From contig SBBD01000005.1 of NCBI GenBank assembly GCA_005239845.1, positions 1 to 9,896 of the forward strand: DNA of 9,896 nt, read 5' to 3'. The stretch comes from an archaeon. GTDB taxonomy: Archaea > Micrarchaeota > Micrarchaeia > Norongarragalinales > SBBD01. Made by a program: the position numbers and the translations under genes. The notes under the pieces were generated by a model. The model saw only the letters and a program-made list of their open reading frames with translations, did no database searches and was not told where the DNA came from. Of the stretch, positions 1 to 6,764 are shown piece after piece (the first letter of the stretch is position 1; every line of letters starts with the position of its first letter).

Positions 1-945
1 ATACCCTGCTTCTTTTCTGAGGTTCTTCGAGTACCCGAAGCGCCTGCTTATATCCAATCTTTTTTTCGTGTCTTCCTTCAATTCAAGTTCTTCCAGCAGT
101 TCTCGCACGCTCCTTTCCCGTTCTTCTTCCTCGCGCTCCGCTTCCTCCAACTTTTTCCCGATTCCCCCTTGCTCCACGTCGTCCTTCAGCTCGGCAATGA
201 AGTGGCTTTTCGGCAGTTCAGGCCCCTGGTAGCCGTAATGGATCCACGCATAGGTTGAAGCATGCCGTGCAATCAACGCATCCAGCTTTTCGTCTATGGA
301 AGGCAGCTCGTCCTGTATCTCCTCCGCGTTTTTCCGGAACCATTTTTTCAGGCCCTCGCTTTCCGCAATCTGCCGGGCTATCTTTAATCTTTCCCGTTTT
401 TCCTTTCGGAGATAGGTTCCTTTCGTGGGCATGGACAGCACGGAAAGCACTTCCGAAGCCGAGCGGCCGTCTCTTCCCTTTTCTCGCAGTTTTTCCTCAA
501 TTTCCTGTTCAATGCCTCCGAGCAGCAAGTCGCTTTCCGAAAAATCCAGCACCGTCAAGGTCGAACCCCAAATAATCGAGCCCGCCATGACGTCCTCCAG
601 TTCCTGCATTCTTTTTACGAGGTCCTCGTTGGTCAATTGGCGGACGTCCTCCCGCTTCACCCGTTCCCCGAATTCCAGCAATTTCCTCACATATTCTTCC
701 GTCTTTTGCTCCAAGAGCTCCCAATAATCCTGTTCCATGATTTTGCGGAACACTTCCCTCGCGGCAGCGGCATATTCTTCCTCGTCCACGTAATAGGTTA
801 CGGTGCCGTTCCTGAACACGGCCAGCTTTTCCTTGGGCGCGTTTTTCAACGTCGGGTTCTGCAGGTAGAAGTCGATCCAATAGTAGAACGGGTATAGGTC
901 CGCGTTGTGGTCTTCGTAGAACGCTTTCCACTGCTTCTCGTGCAC
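1..945 (-). CDS. PEP-utilising/PPDK-like protein, N-terminal part (truncated by window edge)
   Basis: The reading frame is open from a GTG at 945 to the left edge, giving 315 residues without a stop. The GTG start is chosen because GGAGGGGG lies five bases upstream; another in-frame GTG at 963 has no such site. The visible protein is mostly helical and charged. Residues 20-60 (YYWIDFYL..., LAVFRNGTVTYYVDEEEY) and 169-191 (VLSMPTKGTYLRKEKRERL) resemble the N-terminal region of archaeal proteins that end in a PEP-utilising mobile histidine domain. The TYAWIHYGY stretch near residue 231 also fits that family. The catalytic or mobile domain, if present, lies outside the window, so the function cannot be confirmed. 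Residues 265-300 are a Glu/Arg-rich likely coiled coil. The gene is co-directional with rps27ae but 223 nt away, so it may have its own promoter, although no convincing TATA box is seen. Confidence 0.72.
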   Translation of the reverse strand, partial: MHEKQWKAFYEDHNADLYPFYYWIDFYLQNPTLKNAPKEKLAVFRNGTVTYYVDEEEYAAAAREVFRKIMEQDYWELLEQKTEEYVRKLLEFGERVKREDVRQLTNEDLVKRMQELEDVMAGSIIWGSTLTVLDFSESDLLLGGIEQEIEEKLREKGRDGRSASEVLSVLSMPTKGTYLRKEKRERLKIARQIAESEGLKKWFRKNAEEIQDELPSIDEKLDALIARHASTYAWIHYGYQGPELPKSHFIAELKDDVEQGGIGKKLEEAEREEEERERSVRELLEELELKEDTKKRLDISRRFGYSKNLRKEAGY

Positions 946-1094
946 GGTTGCCCCCTCCGCCACCCCGTCCTCTAGCGGCGCCTCGGCGAGTTACACTAGA
1001 CCATCGTATGCGGCAGGCTAGTTATGTCCTTGTAACAACGTTCCATGTAGCTAAACGGGGGTGCTTTGATTGTTAGACGTGGCGCGCTTTGCTT

Positions 1095-1117
1095 TACTTC
1101 TTTTCCATGTAGCCACA
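1095..1117 (-). repeat. Downstream duplicate of the rps27ae 3' end
   Basis: Minus-strand TGT followed by GGCTACATGGAAAAGAAGTA repeats the last codons of rps27ae. Copy one (1170-1192) has TGC in place of TGT, a synonymous Cys codon; the other 20 bases are identical. The copies are 75 nt apart, so the duplicate is in the same reading frame as the gene and again spells CGYMEKK followed by a stop. An 11-nt partial third copy (AGCTACATGGAA core) lies at 1041-1051, out of frame. Confidence 0.9.
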
Positions 1118-1123
1118 CGACTT

Positions 1124-1140
1124 CTTTCTCTGCGAGAAAG
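1124..1140. other. Small perfect hairpin between the rps27ae 3'-end copies
   Basis: CTTTCTC-TGC-GAGAAAG forms a 7-bp stem with a 3-nt loop. It lies 29 nt downstream of the rps27ae stop codon in the direction of transcription. It may help end or stabilise the operon transcript, but no T-tract follows it, so the role is a guess. Confidence 0.5.
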
Positions 1141-1168
1141 ACCTCGACTAGAAAGACGGCGTTCGCTT

Positions 1169-1306
1169 CTACTTCTTTTCCATGTAGCCGCATCTTCCGC
1201 ACGTCCGGCGGTCCGTGTGTTCGGCGAGCTTGCTCTGCACGCCGCACTTGGGGCAATTCCGGTGAGGCACATACGCTTTGGTTTGCCGTTCTTTTTTTTC
1301 AGCCAT
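1169..1306 (-). CDS. rps27ae: Small-subunit ribosomal protein S27ae
   Basis: This encodes 45 residues from ATG 1306, preceded by AGGTGG six bases upstream. The protein is a zinc ribbon with four cysteines at C18, C21, C36 and C39 (NCPKC and TCGRC), the spacing of archaeal S27ae. The ending [13 protein letters not shown] matches the family's usual terminus. It binds zinc and sits in the 30S head. The length is normal for archaea, where the protein lacks the ubiquitin fusion of eukaryotes. It follows rps24e by 44 nt and closes the hppA-rpo7-spt4-rps24e-rps27ae run. The last seven codons recur downstream in the same frame, which is unusual. Identification is firm from the cysteine pattern and the conserved neighbours. 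Confidence 0.93.
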   Translation of the reverse strand: MAEKKERQTKAYVPHRNCPKCGVQSKLAEHTDRRTCGRCGYMEKK

Positions 1307-1350
1307 GAGTATCCACCTACGAATCGAGTTGGCCTTTGGTTACCGCGAAT

Positions 1351-1758
1351 TTAAACAGCTGGGTTCTCTTCCTTCTTCTCTCCCGCTATTTCCTCTCCCT
1401 TCTCTTCCTTCTTCTCAGCTGCTTTTTCCTCTTTCTTTTCAGCTGCCTTGGGCTTCTTCTCTTCTTTTGCCTCTCCTGGCTTCTTCTTGCCGCTCCCCCG
1501 TTCCTGCACGTACGAGAGCTCCTGTTTCGCCGCCTTTTCCGAGTCGTACAAGCGGGCGCGAACCAACGCCGTTTTTCTTCCAAACGGATGCGCGATCTTG
1601 TCGATGAAGATGAGCGCCGGCGAGTTGCCGAACTGCTTGCTTAAAAGCTCCAGGACGTGCTTTCGGGACGGCGTCGCCTCTTCCGCCTGCAACTTGACGA
1701 CGACTTCTTTCCGCTCCAACAACGGATTCTGCTTCTCGTTCACGATTTCCAGCTGCAT
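1351..1758 (-). CDS. rps24e: Small-subunit ribosomal protein S24e
   Basis: This encodes 135 residues. The start MQLEIVNEKQNPLLERKEV is the standard S24e N-terminus, so ATG 1758 is preferred over the GTG at 1770; GGTGA lies eight bases before the ATG and overlaps the GTG. Residues 1-85 carry the family core, including EEATPSRKHVLELLSK (26-41) and the region around IDKIAHPFGRK (52-62). Residues 88-135 form an extra C-terminal tail of repeated Lys, Glu and Ala (KKEEKAAEKKEEKGEE), longer than typical. S24e is an archaeal/eukaryal small-subunit protein. The gene begins 13 nt after spt4, so the two are probably co-transcribed and translationally coupled. The tail may be disordered; its role is unknown. 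Confidence 0.95.
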   Translation of the reverse strand: MQLEIVNEKQNPLLERKEVVVKLQAEEATPSRKHVLELLSKQFGNSPALIFIDKIAHPFGRKTALVRARLYDSEKAAKQELSYVQERGSGKKKPGEAKEEKKPKAAEKKEEKAAEKKEEKGEEIAGEKKEENPAV

Positions 1759-1771
1759 AAAAAAATTCACC

Positions 1772-1951
1772 TTACTTGAGCTTCAACGCGTATTTTCCGG
1801 GCACTTTCGCGCCGATGCGCTTCCCGATTTCCGAGCGTTCCGCGTCCACGATGTAGACGGCTCCCTCGAACGTGCGCGTGCCTTCTCCATCGCACGCGGG
1901 ACACTTTTCGCCTTCAAACAGCAAGCGGCAATTGCGGCATGCTTTCAGCAT
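1772..1951 (-). CDS. spt4: Transcription elongation factor Spt4 (RpoE2)
   Basis: This encodes 59 residues, the usual size for archaeal Spt4. A zinc ribbon is formed by C5, C8, C17 and C20 (CRNC and CPAC). It is followed by the family signature AVYIVDAERSEIGKRIGAKVPGKYALK (residues 31-57). Spt4 pairs with the NGN domain of Spt5 and clamps RNA polymerase during elongation. The ATG at 1951 directly abuts the TAG stop of rpo7, with GGGTGAAG upstream inside rpo7, so translation is likely coupled. In archaea spt4 normally follows rpo7, as here. No anomalies are seen. The call rests on the cysteines, the VDAERSEI motif and synteny. Confidence 0.95.
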   Translation of the reverse strand: MLKACRNCRLLFEGEKCPACDGEGTRTFEGAVYIVDAERSEIGKRIGAKVPGKYALKLK

Positions 1952-2626
1952 CTACTCTTCACCCTCTGCCTCCGGATTCGTTGCTTCCTTCCCTTCCACA
2001 ACTTCCGCGGCTTTCCCTTCCTCTTTCTCTTTTTCCTCCTCCTTCTTCATTTCCTCCCGCTCTTCCTTGGCTTTCTTCTTGGCCACGACGTAATTGTATT
2101 CCTTGTTCGAGAGCTTGCCCATTCCCGCAGGACGCATGGTCAGGGCGACTTTCGAGTTGGGAATAGTGTCCTTGAAGCTCACCGTCGCGATCTTACAGCG
2201 CAGCGCGTCCCCTTTCTTGACCGTCTTCTTGCTTTCCCTTCCCACGAGGCACTGCTGCTTCCGGTCGTAGCTCAAAAACTCGTTGGCCACCTGCGAGACG
2301 TGCAGCAAGCCATCGATGGGCCCCAGCCGCACGAAGGCGCCGAACTCCACGATTTCACTCACTTCTCCCTCCAGCACTTCGTTGACCTCCAACGTGAACA
2401 CGAGCGACTGGTACTGCACGTCGAAATACGCCGCCCCATCGCCTGGAAGGATTTTCCCGTCGCCCTTGATTTTCGCATGGAACACGCCGAGCACGATGCC
2501 TAAATTCTTGTCCACCGTGCGCTCGTTGCGGTCCCTCAAGATCTTGAGGGCGGCCTGGTTCAGGTTCATGCCGAACAAGTTCGGGGGGATTCGGACGCTG
2601 TCCTCAAACGTGACGAGTCGGTACAT
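1952..2626 (-). CDS. rpo7: RNA polymerase stalk subunit Rpo7 (RpoE1)
   Basis: This encodes 224 residues. ATG 2626 is chosen because MYRLVTFEDSVRIPPNLFG is the typical Rpo7 N-terminus and GAGGTG lies nine bases upstream; an in-frame GTG at 2638 overlaps that site. Residues 1-80 form the tip domain. Residues 85-165 form an S1/OB RNA-binding domain (EGEVSEIVEFGAFVRLGPIDGLLHVSQV). With Rpo4, Rpo7 makes the stalk that binds emerging RNA and helps open promoters. Residues 183-224 are an added Lys/Glu-rich tail (KKKAKEEREEMKKEEEKEKEE), beyond the usual archaeal length of about 180-190. The gene starts 13 nt after hppA ends and abuts spt4, so it lies in the same operon. Identification is secure; the tail is odd. 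Confidence 0.96.
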   Translation of the reverse strand: MYRLVTFEDSVRIPPNLFGMNLNQAALKILRDRNERTVDKNLGIVLGVFHAKIKGDGKILPGDGAAYFDVQYQSLVFTLEVNEVLEGEVSEIVEFGAFVRLGPIDGLLHVSQVANEFLSYDRKQQCLVGRESKKTVKKGDALRCKIATVSFKDTIPNSKVALTMRPAGMGKLSNKEYNYVVAKKKAKEEREEMKKEEEKEKEEGKAAEVVEGKEATNPEAEGEE

Positions 2627-2639
2627 GTTTTCTAGCACC

Positions 2640-4634
2640 TCAAATCCATGCGGGAACGCTGGCCGCGATTACTGCAGCGGCCATCAGCGCCACCGTGTTC
2701 AACACTTTCAGCAACGCATTCAGCGCAGGGCCTGCCGTGTCCTTGAACGGGTCGCCCACCGTGTCTCCTACTACGGCCGCTTTGTGGGCGTCGCTTCCCT
2801 TGCCCCCCAAGTTTCCACTCTCAATGTACTTCTTCGCGTTGTCCCAAGCAGCTCCCCCATTCGCCATGAACAAGGCGAGCAGCAGCCCCGTCACAATCGC
2901 TCCTGCTAACAAGCCTCCGAGCGCTGCAGGCCCTAGCACAAAACCTACAATCAAGGGAGTTGTGACCGCAATCACGGCGGGTGCAAACAACTCGTGCAGA
3001 GCAGCCGACGTACTGATATCCACGCACCGCGCATAATCGGGTTTTGCCGTTCCCTTCAGAATGCCTTTGATGCTCTTGAACTGCCTTCGCACTTCCTCCA
3101 CCATCTTGAACGCCGCCTTTCCTACGGCTTTCATCAAGTAGGAAGCGAACACGAAGGGCAGCAATCCTCCCAAAAACAAGCCCACGACGACGGAAGGCTC
3201 CAGCAAGTTGAGGATGCGGAGCCCCACGGCCTCCGAATACGCCACAAACAAGGACAACGCGCCCAAGGCCGCGCTTGCAATCGCAAACCCTTTCGTGGTG
3301 GCCTTCGTGGTATTGCCCACGGCATCCAGTGCATCGGTAACTTTGCGCACGCTTTCCGGAAGCCTAGCCATTTCCGCAATGCCTCCCGCATTGTCCGTGA
3401 TGGGCCCGTACGCATCAATCGCGATGATGATGGCCGTGCAGGAAAGCATGGCAGACGCCGCCAGCGCGATGCCGTATACGCCAGCAAACTTGAAGGCCAA
3501 CAAGACGCCTACTAAAATCGCCAGGACGGGAATGGCTGTGCTCTGCATCCCCACGGCAAGCCCTTGAATCAAATTCGTTGCTGCTCCCGTCCTGCTCGCC
3601 TGCGCGATTTCTTGGACTGGAGTGTGCTCTTTCGCCGTATAGTATTCCGTAATCTTGCTTACTACAACCGTAAGCGCTAGTCCCACCAAAGCCGCATACC
3701 AGTAGTTTATTGCCACAGTCCCTTCAAGCCCCATAGTAAACGCGAAGAACAACAGCACGGCAAACGCGAACACGGTGACGTACGTGCCCCGATTCAAGGC
3801 CTTCATGATCTTCTTGTCCTTTTCCAGCTTCACGAACTGCATTCCAAGGAGCGCGGAAATGACTCCGATGGTCCCCACGAGCAACGGCAGCGTAACCCAG
3901 ACGCTTCCCTCGCCGAATGCGAGGCCGAGCAGCATGGTGGCCATGAGCGTGACCACGAAGCTTTCAAACAAGTCGGCGCCCATGCCTGCGCAGTCTCCCA
4001 CGTTGTCTCCCACGTTGTCCGCAATCACGGCAGGATTCCGTGGGTCGTCTTCCGGGATTCCGGCTTCCACTTTTCCAACCAAATCCGCTCCCACGTCAGC
4101 TGCTTTCGTATAAATGCCTCCTCCCACTCTCGCGAACAAGGAAATGAGGGATGCCCCCAGCCCAAAACCGATGAGCGCGGCCACGTTGTTGAACGCCAAG
4201 TAAACGGCGGCAAGCCCCACGAGCCCCAACCCGATCACCAAAAGGCCCGTGACGGCCCCTCCCTCGAAAGCCAGGGAAAGCGCCTCCCTCAGTCCCTTTT
4301 TAGCCGCTTCCGCGGTTCTCACGTTGGCCCTCACGGAAATGCTCATGCCCACGACTCCCGCCAAATACGAGGCAAACGCGCCCAGCGCAAAGGAAAGGGC
4401 GGCCTCTTGCGAAATGCCGAACCAAAGAAGTACGGCGACCACGAGCGCAAACCCCGCGATCGTCAGAAGCTGCCTCTTCAAGTACGCTTCCGCGCCGCTC
4501 TGGATGGCTGCTGCAATCTCTTGCATTTTTGGGGTTCCCGCGTCCTTCGCGAGAATGCGTTGCACGTAATAGCCGGCGGCCGCTAGCGCTGCCAAGCCCC
4601 CTGCCAACCCGTAATACGCCAACCCGAACGCCAT
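2640..4634 (-). CDS. hppA: Membrane K+-independent proton-pumping pyrophosphatase
   Basis: This encodes 664 residues with about 15-16 hydrophobic helices. It couples hydrolysis of pyrophosphate to proton export. Hallmark motifs are visible: ADVGADLVGKVEAGIPEDD (179-197), DDPRNPAVIADNVGDNVGD (196-214) and GDTVGDPFKDTAGPALN (623-639), holding the Mg-PPi ligands. In GNTTKATTKGFAIASAAL (440-457) the family's diagnostic pair is Lys444 and Thr447, as in K+-independent H+-pumps rather than the Ala/Gly-type K+-dependent enzymes. The ATG at 4634 has AAGGTGA and AAGGG upstream. It leads the rpo7-spt4-rps24e-rps27ae operon, 13 nt before rpo7. A strong TATA box lies about 85 nt upstream. Linking pyrophosphate removal with RNA polymerase genes makes sense because transcription releases pyrophosphate. 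Length and motifs are intact. Confidence 0.96.
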   Translation of the reverse strand: MAFGLAYYGLAGGLAALAAAGYYVQRILAKDAGTPKMQEIAAAIQSGAEAYLKRQLLTIAGFALVVAVLLWFGISQEAALSFALGAFASYLAGVVGMSISVRANVRTAEAAKKGLREALSLAFEGGAVTGLLVIGLGLVGLAAVYLAFNNVAALIGFGLGASLISLFARVGGGIYTKAADVGADLVGKVEAGIPEDDPRNPAVIADNVGDNVGDCAGMGADLFESFVVTLMATMLLGLAFGEGSVWVTLPLLVGTIGVISALLGMQFVKLEKDKKIMKALNRGTYVTVFAFAVLLFFAFTMGLEGTVAINYWYAALVGLALTVVVSKITEYYTAKEHTPVQEIAQASRTGAATNLIQGLAVGMQSTAIPVLAILVGVLLAFKFAGVYGIALAASAMLSCTAIIIAIDAYGPITDNAGGIAEMARLPESVRKVTDALDAVGNTTKATTKGFAIASAALGALSLFVAYSEAVGLRILNLLEPSVVVGLFLGGLLPFVFASYLMKAVGKAAFKMVEEVRRQFKSIKGILKGTAKPDYARCVDISTSAALHELFAPAVIAVTTPLIVGFVLGPAALGGLLAGAIVTGLLLALFMANGGAAWDNAKKYIESGNLGGKGSDAHKAAVVGDTVGDPFKDTAGPALNALLKVLNTVALMAAAVIAASVPAWI

Positions 4635-4716
4635 GCCCTTTCACCTTTCGCTTAAACTTGCAAGTAACCCCTGAAAAAATTGGGAACATCAGAGACAACC
4701 ATTTACCCCAAAAACC

Positions 4717-4724
4717 TATATAAA
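4717..4724 (-). promoter_or_regulatory. TATA box for the hppA-rpo7 operon
   Basis: The minus strand reads TTTATATA, a near-perfect archaeal box A. Transcription would start about 26 nt downstream, near 4694, giving a ~60-nt leader before the hppA ATG. The leader contains a 10-nt palindrome ACTTGCAAGT at 4656-4665, between the predicted start site and the ribosome-binding site. Confidence 0.7.
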
Positions 4725-4777
4725 GGGCACCTCTGGGGGGAAGTTTCCCCCCACACGTGCCGCCCACTCCCCCCTCC
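4725..4777. repeat. Hairpin element, copy A
   Basis: An outer stem GGCAC (4726-4730)/GTGCC (4757-4761) is followed by a symmetric 3x3 internal loop (CTC/CAC). An inner stem runs from T4734-A4753 through six G-C pairs to A4741-T4746. The plus-strand 3' flank is C-rich (GCCCACTCCCCCCTCC). The element fills the gap between the PIN toxin stop codon (4779) and the hppA TATA box. It matches a second element at 7085-7130 in sequence blocks and architecture, with one compensatory pair change. It could act as a terminator or 3' stability element for the toxin gene, or as a small dispersed repeat. Confidence 0.75.
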
Positions 4778-4778
4778 A

Positions 4779-5207
4779 TTACCCTTTCACAATACGCGAT
4801 TTAACCATTTCCCACGCTTCCCTCGCACTCGTGGTGTCCACGTATTTAGCCGCTTCCTTCCGCAACCGTCTGTCCTCGGTCACCAACGTGGCGGAAAGCT
4901 GGACCGCCGAGCACACGACGGGCCGGTCAGACCGGTCGACCAACTCGTACTTCGAGAATTCCCGCGGGGAAGGCGTCGGAACCACGGAAGCCTGCTGGCG
5001 TACGTAGTCCACGGCCGCGTTCTGCAGGTGGGGTGGCGCCTCCAGGCGTTCTTCCAGCACGCGGCGTAGCTCTTTTAGCGCATATTCGTTCGTGAACTTT
5101 TCGCACGCTTTGCTTTCCAAGAGCGGACGGGAATGCGGGACAAGCTGCGGCAACGCCGAGCCCGCGACGAGCACGTTCGTATCCAGGAAAAAGCGCGGGC
5201 GTGTCAT
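4779..5207 (-). CDS. PIN-domain ribonuclease, VapC-type toxin
   Basis: This encodes 142 residues. The protein opens with FFLDTNVLVAGS, where D9 is the first PIN acidic residue. It has E41/E46 in the second position, D91/D94 in VDRSDRPVV, and D112 in VTEDRRL. These form the expected Mg-binding acidic cluster of PIN ribonucleases. The ATG overlaps the TGA of the upstream AbrB-like gene (ATGA), with GAGGA just upstream, so the two are translationally coupled. Antitoxin first and toxin second is the typical order of VapBC modules, so this is probably the toxin, cutting RNA when freed. The RNA target cannot be told from sequence. The gene ends one base before hairpin copy A. The alternative is a housekeeping PIN protein, less likely given its partner. 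Confidence 0.88.
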   Translation of the reverse strand: MTRPRFFLDTNVLVAGSALPQLVPHSRPLLESKACEKFTNEYALKELRRVLEERLEAPPHLQNAAVDYVRQQASVVPTPSPREFSKYELVDRSDRPVVCSAVQLSATLVTEDRRLRKEAAKYVDTTSAREAWEMVKSRIVKG

Positions 5208-5464
5208 CCGAATTCCTCGTCGTAGACCGCTTCCCCGATTTCCCGGCAGGCGGAAACCAGTTGTTCTTTCGTGATGTGCTTGCGCTGAGCCAGTTTCCGA
5301 AGCGCGTGCAAGCCCTCCTTCGAGACGACGACGGCCGGCTTCAGCAAGATGCCCTCGCTCGTTTCCACGACTTCCACGAACCCCCCGGCCCGAATGTGGG
5401 ACTTTTTGCGGAGATTCGATGGAATCGTCACTTGCCCGTTCGTGTTCACCGTTACGTACGCCAT
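5204..5464 (-). CDS. AbrB/SpoVT-family antitoxin (VapB-type)
   Basis: This encodes 86 residues from ATG 5464 (MAYVTVNTNGQVTIPSNLRKK), chosen because AGGTGA lies eight bases upstream; earlier in-frame ATG and GTG codons (5473, 5476) sit inside that site. Residues 1-48 are a swapped-hairpin DNA-binding domain with the classic GQVTIP and GILLKP motifs. Residues 50-86 are a helical acidic tail ending EAVYDEEFG, likely the toxin-binding part. It probably neutralises the PIN protein encoded next and represses its own promoter. The upstream region is AT-rich with inverted repeats and a GCGCATGCGC palindrome, plausible operator sites. The stop overlaps the toxin start by four bases. A plain AbrB regulator is the alternative, but the overlap argues for a toxin-antitoxin pair. 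Confidence 0.88.
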   Translation of the reverse strand: MAYVTVNTNGQVTIPSNLRKKSHIRAGGFVEVVETSEGILLKPAVVVSKEGLHALRKLAQRKHITKEQLVSACREIGEAVYDEEFG

Positions 5465-5480
5465 GGACGCCATCACCTAT

Positions 5481-5522
5481 TAAAATAATGATTTAATGAA
5501 TTAATAAATTTTGCGCATGCGC
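5481..5522 (-). promoter_or_regulatory. Promoter/operator region of the toxin-antitoxin pair
   Basis: On the minus strand TTTATTAA (5501-5508) is a candidate TATA box about 26 nt before a start site near 5479. It is flanked upstream by the perfect palindrome GCGCATGCGC (5513-5522). Downstream is an AT-rich inverted repeat (ATTAAA...TTTAAT, 5479-5497). AbrB-like antitoxins usually repress their own promoter, so these are the best operator candidates. Binding is not shown by sequence. Confidence 0.45.
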
Positions 5523-5553
5523 CGTCCGCGACCTTGCCGGGCGTTCCTCCCGT

Positions 5554-5928
5554 TTATCCTTTCACGATCTGTGCCTTCTCCCGCAACAACAGCACTCCGG
5601 CCCCGAATTGCTTGAGCAGTTTCCTCAAGCTCTTGTCGCCCGTGGCCACCCAGACGCTTCCCTTCCACTTCCGCGCGTGCTTCAAAAGCAGCTCGTCCGG
5701 CCTCCCCCTTTCCTCCAGCACCTTCACCCTGCCTCGCTTTTCCACGAATTGCACCATGGCCCTGGCCTTGAGCCTGTCCTTGCCCTTCAAGGCCTTCAGC
5801 TCGTCCAAAACGGGACGAGGCACGAAGAATTCTACCGGCTCGTCAAACAGCTCTTCCACCTGACGGAACACGTCGATTTTGAACTGCACGGGCAACATCA
5901 AAAAATTCGCGTCCAGAAGCACTTTCAT
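5554..5928 (-). CDS. PIN-domain protein, Fcf1/Utp23-like
   Basis: This encodes 124 residues. The start MKVLLDANFLMLPVQFKIDVF is typical of an archaeal PIN family related to eukaryotic Fcf1/Utp23, rRNA-processing nucleases. Acidic residues D6, E43 (VLDEL), D78 (RPDELLL) and D98 (ATGDKSLRK) fill the PIN active-site positions, so it is probably catalytically competent. In many archaea this gene lies near eIF2-gamma, pyrophosphatase and rpo7. Here it is upstream of hppA-rpo7, separated only by the toxin-antitoxin pair. It follows the methyltransferase by 21 nt and is probably co-transcribed with it. No AbrB partner is adjacent, consistent with a housekeeping RNA-processing role rather than a toxin. 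The exact substrate is unknown. Confidence 0.88.
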   Translation of the reverse strand: MKVLLDANFLMLPVQFKIDVFRQVEELFDEPVEFFVPRPVLDELKALKGKDRLKARAMVQFVEKRGRVKVLEERGRPDELLLKHARKWKGSVWVATGDKSLRKLLKQFGAGVLLLREKAQIVKG

Positions 5929-5949
5929 CTTTCATCGCTCTTTTTCCGT

Positions 5950-6732
5950 TCAAACTTTTTCTTTTCTGCGGGTGGCGTGCACGAGCATGCGCATGGCCAC
6001 GGAAGCGCCCCCCCGTCCCGCGTGAAACCGCGGCGCGCTTTTTACGCTTAGCCTCCATTCCCTGTAAGGGAAAAGTGCCTCCAGTTTTTCTTGCATTTCC
6101 TCTGAAGAAATCGGGGCTCTTCCTTCTACCTCCAGCAACCGCGTCTCTGGATGCCTGAGCACTTCCACAATTCCTTCCCTCCCTGTTTTCAAGGGCTTCC
6201 AGTCGCGCGGCAGTTGAATCCACTGGTGGTCCGCGTCGAATTCCAGGACGAGGTGTCCTCCGGGCTCCACCCGGCGCTTGAGTTCCTGCAAGAAAGGCTC
6301 GCGTTCTTCCTCGCGCAAGACATGCAGCATTTGCGTGCTGAGTACGGCGCCGAATTGCTTTCCGTCTGCAAGCGGCGGGTGCAAGGCATCTCCTACGATG
6401 GCGTGCAGCCCTTCCACTTCCCTCCCCAATTCCCGCGCTTTCTTGATGGCGAGTGGTTCCCGGTCCACCGCAAGCACCTTGAGTCCTGCTTTTGCTAGGG
6501 GAATGGCGTGCCTTCCCGCTCCCGCGCCGTATTCCAATACGTGCGAGCCTTTCGGCACCTGGCGGAAAAGGGCAAGAACGTCGTGATCCGGTCCCCGCTC
6601 GCTGGCAGGCCGCTCATGCCACCGCTCCCACATTTCGCGGTTGGCCTCCCTAGCCCACGCCTCGTCCTTGCGCTCGACGGCTCCCGCTCGCCGCTTGGCC
6701 TCCATGAGCTCCGCAATCTCGTTGTCCTGCAT
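5950..6732 (-). CDS. Class I SAM-dependent methyltransferase
   Basis: This encodes 260 residues. ATG 6732 (MQDNEIAELMEAKRRAG) is preferred because GGAAGG lies just upstream and the preceding open frame looks non-coding. Residues 1-48 are a charged helical lead-in. The Rossmann fold starts at 65 with motif I VLEYGAGAGRHAIPLAK, binding S-adenosylmethionine. D90 in VLAVDRE is the acidic ribose ligand, GDALHPPL (114-121) is motif III, and AVLSTQMLHVL (129-139) is motif IV. GGHLVLEFD (158-166) continues the fold. The substrate cannot be predicted; tellurite-resistance-like and small-molecule methyltransferases share this layout. The C-terminal 60 residues are variable. It lies 21 nt upstream of the Fcf1-like PIN gene. 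Confidence 0.85.
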   Translation of the reverse strand: MQDNEIAELMEAKRRAGAVERKDEAWAREANREMWERWHERPASERGPDHDVLALFRQVPKGSHVLEYGAGAGRHAIPLAKAGLKVLAVDREPLAIKKARELGREVEGLHAIVGDALHPPLADGKQFGAVLSTQMLHVLREEEREPFLQELKRRVEPGGHLVLEFDADHQWIQLPRDWKPLKTGREGIVEVLRHPETRLLEVEGRAPISSEEMQEKLEALFPYREWRLSVKSAPRFHAGRGGASVAMRMLVHATRRKEKV

Positions 6733-6750
6733 GCTACCTTCCCAACGACG

Positions 6751-6761
6751 GAAAATAAAAG
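6751..6761 (-). promoter_or_regulatory. Candidate TATA box for the methyltransferase gene
   Basis: The minus strand reads CTTTTATTTTC, centred about 25 nt before the ATG at 6732. This would give a leader of almost no length, despite a GGAAGG next to the ATG. The short upstream ORF may instead share a longer transcript, so this is tentative. Confidence 0.3.
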
Positions 6762-6764
6762 CCC

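Noticed and set aside
946..1020. Possible tRNA (TGGTCTAGTG-like D-arm) on the minus strand
   Set aside because: No T-loop, acceptor pairing or anticodon stem can be built around it.
1168..1169. Read-through of the rps27ae TAG to make a longer protein ending in the second CGYMEKK
   Set aside because: A second in-frame TAG intervenes, the zinc ribbon is already complete, and there is no recoding signal; duplication remnant is simpler.
1448..2503. Plus-strand 351-codon open frame
   Set aside because: It lies antisense to S24e, spt4 and rpo7, all firmly identified, and has a low-complexity Phe/Leu-rich translation.
4779..5560. Matching 3' ends (IVKG and stop) of the two PIN genes as evidence of recent duplication
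   Set aside because: The similarity is limited to about 15 nt and the proteins otherwise differ greatly; chance or convergence is enough.
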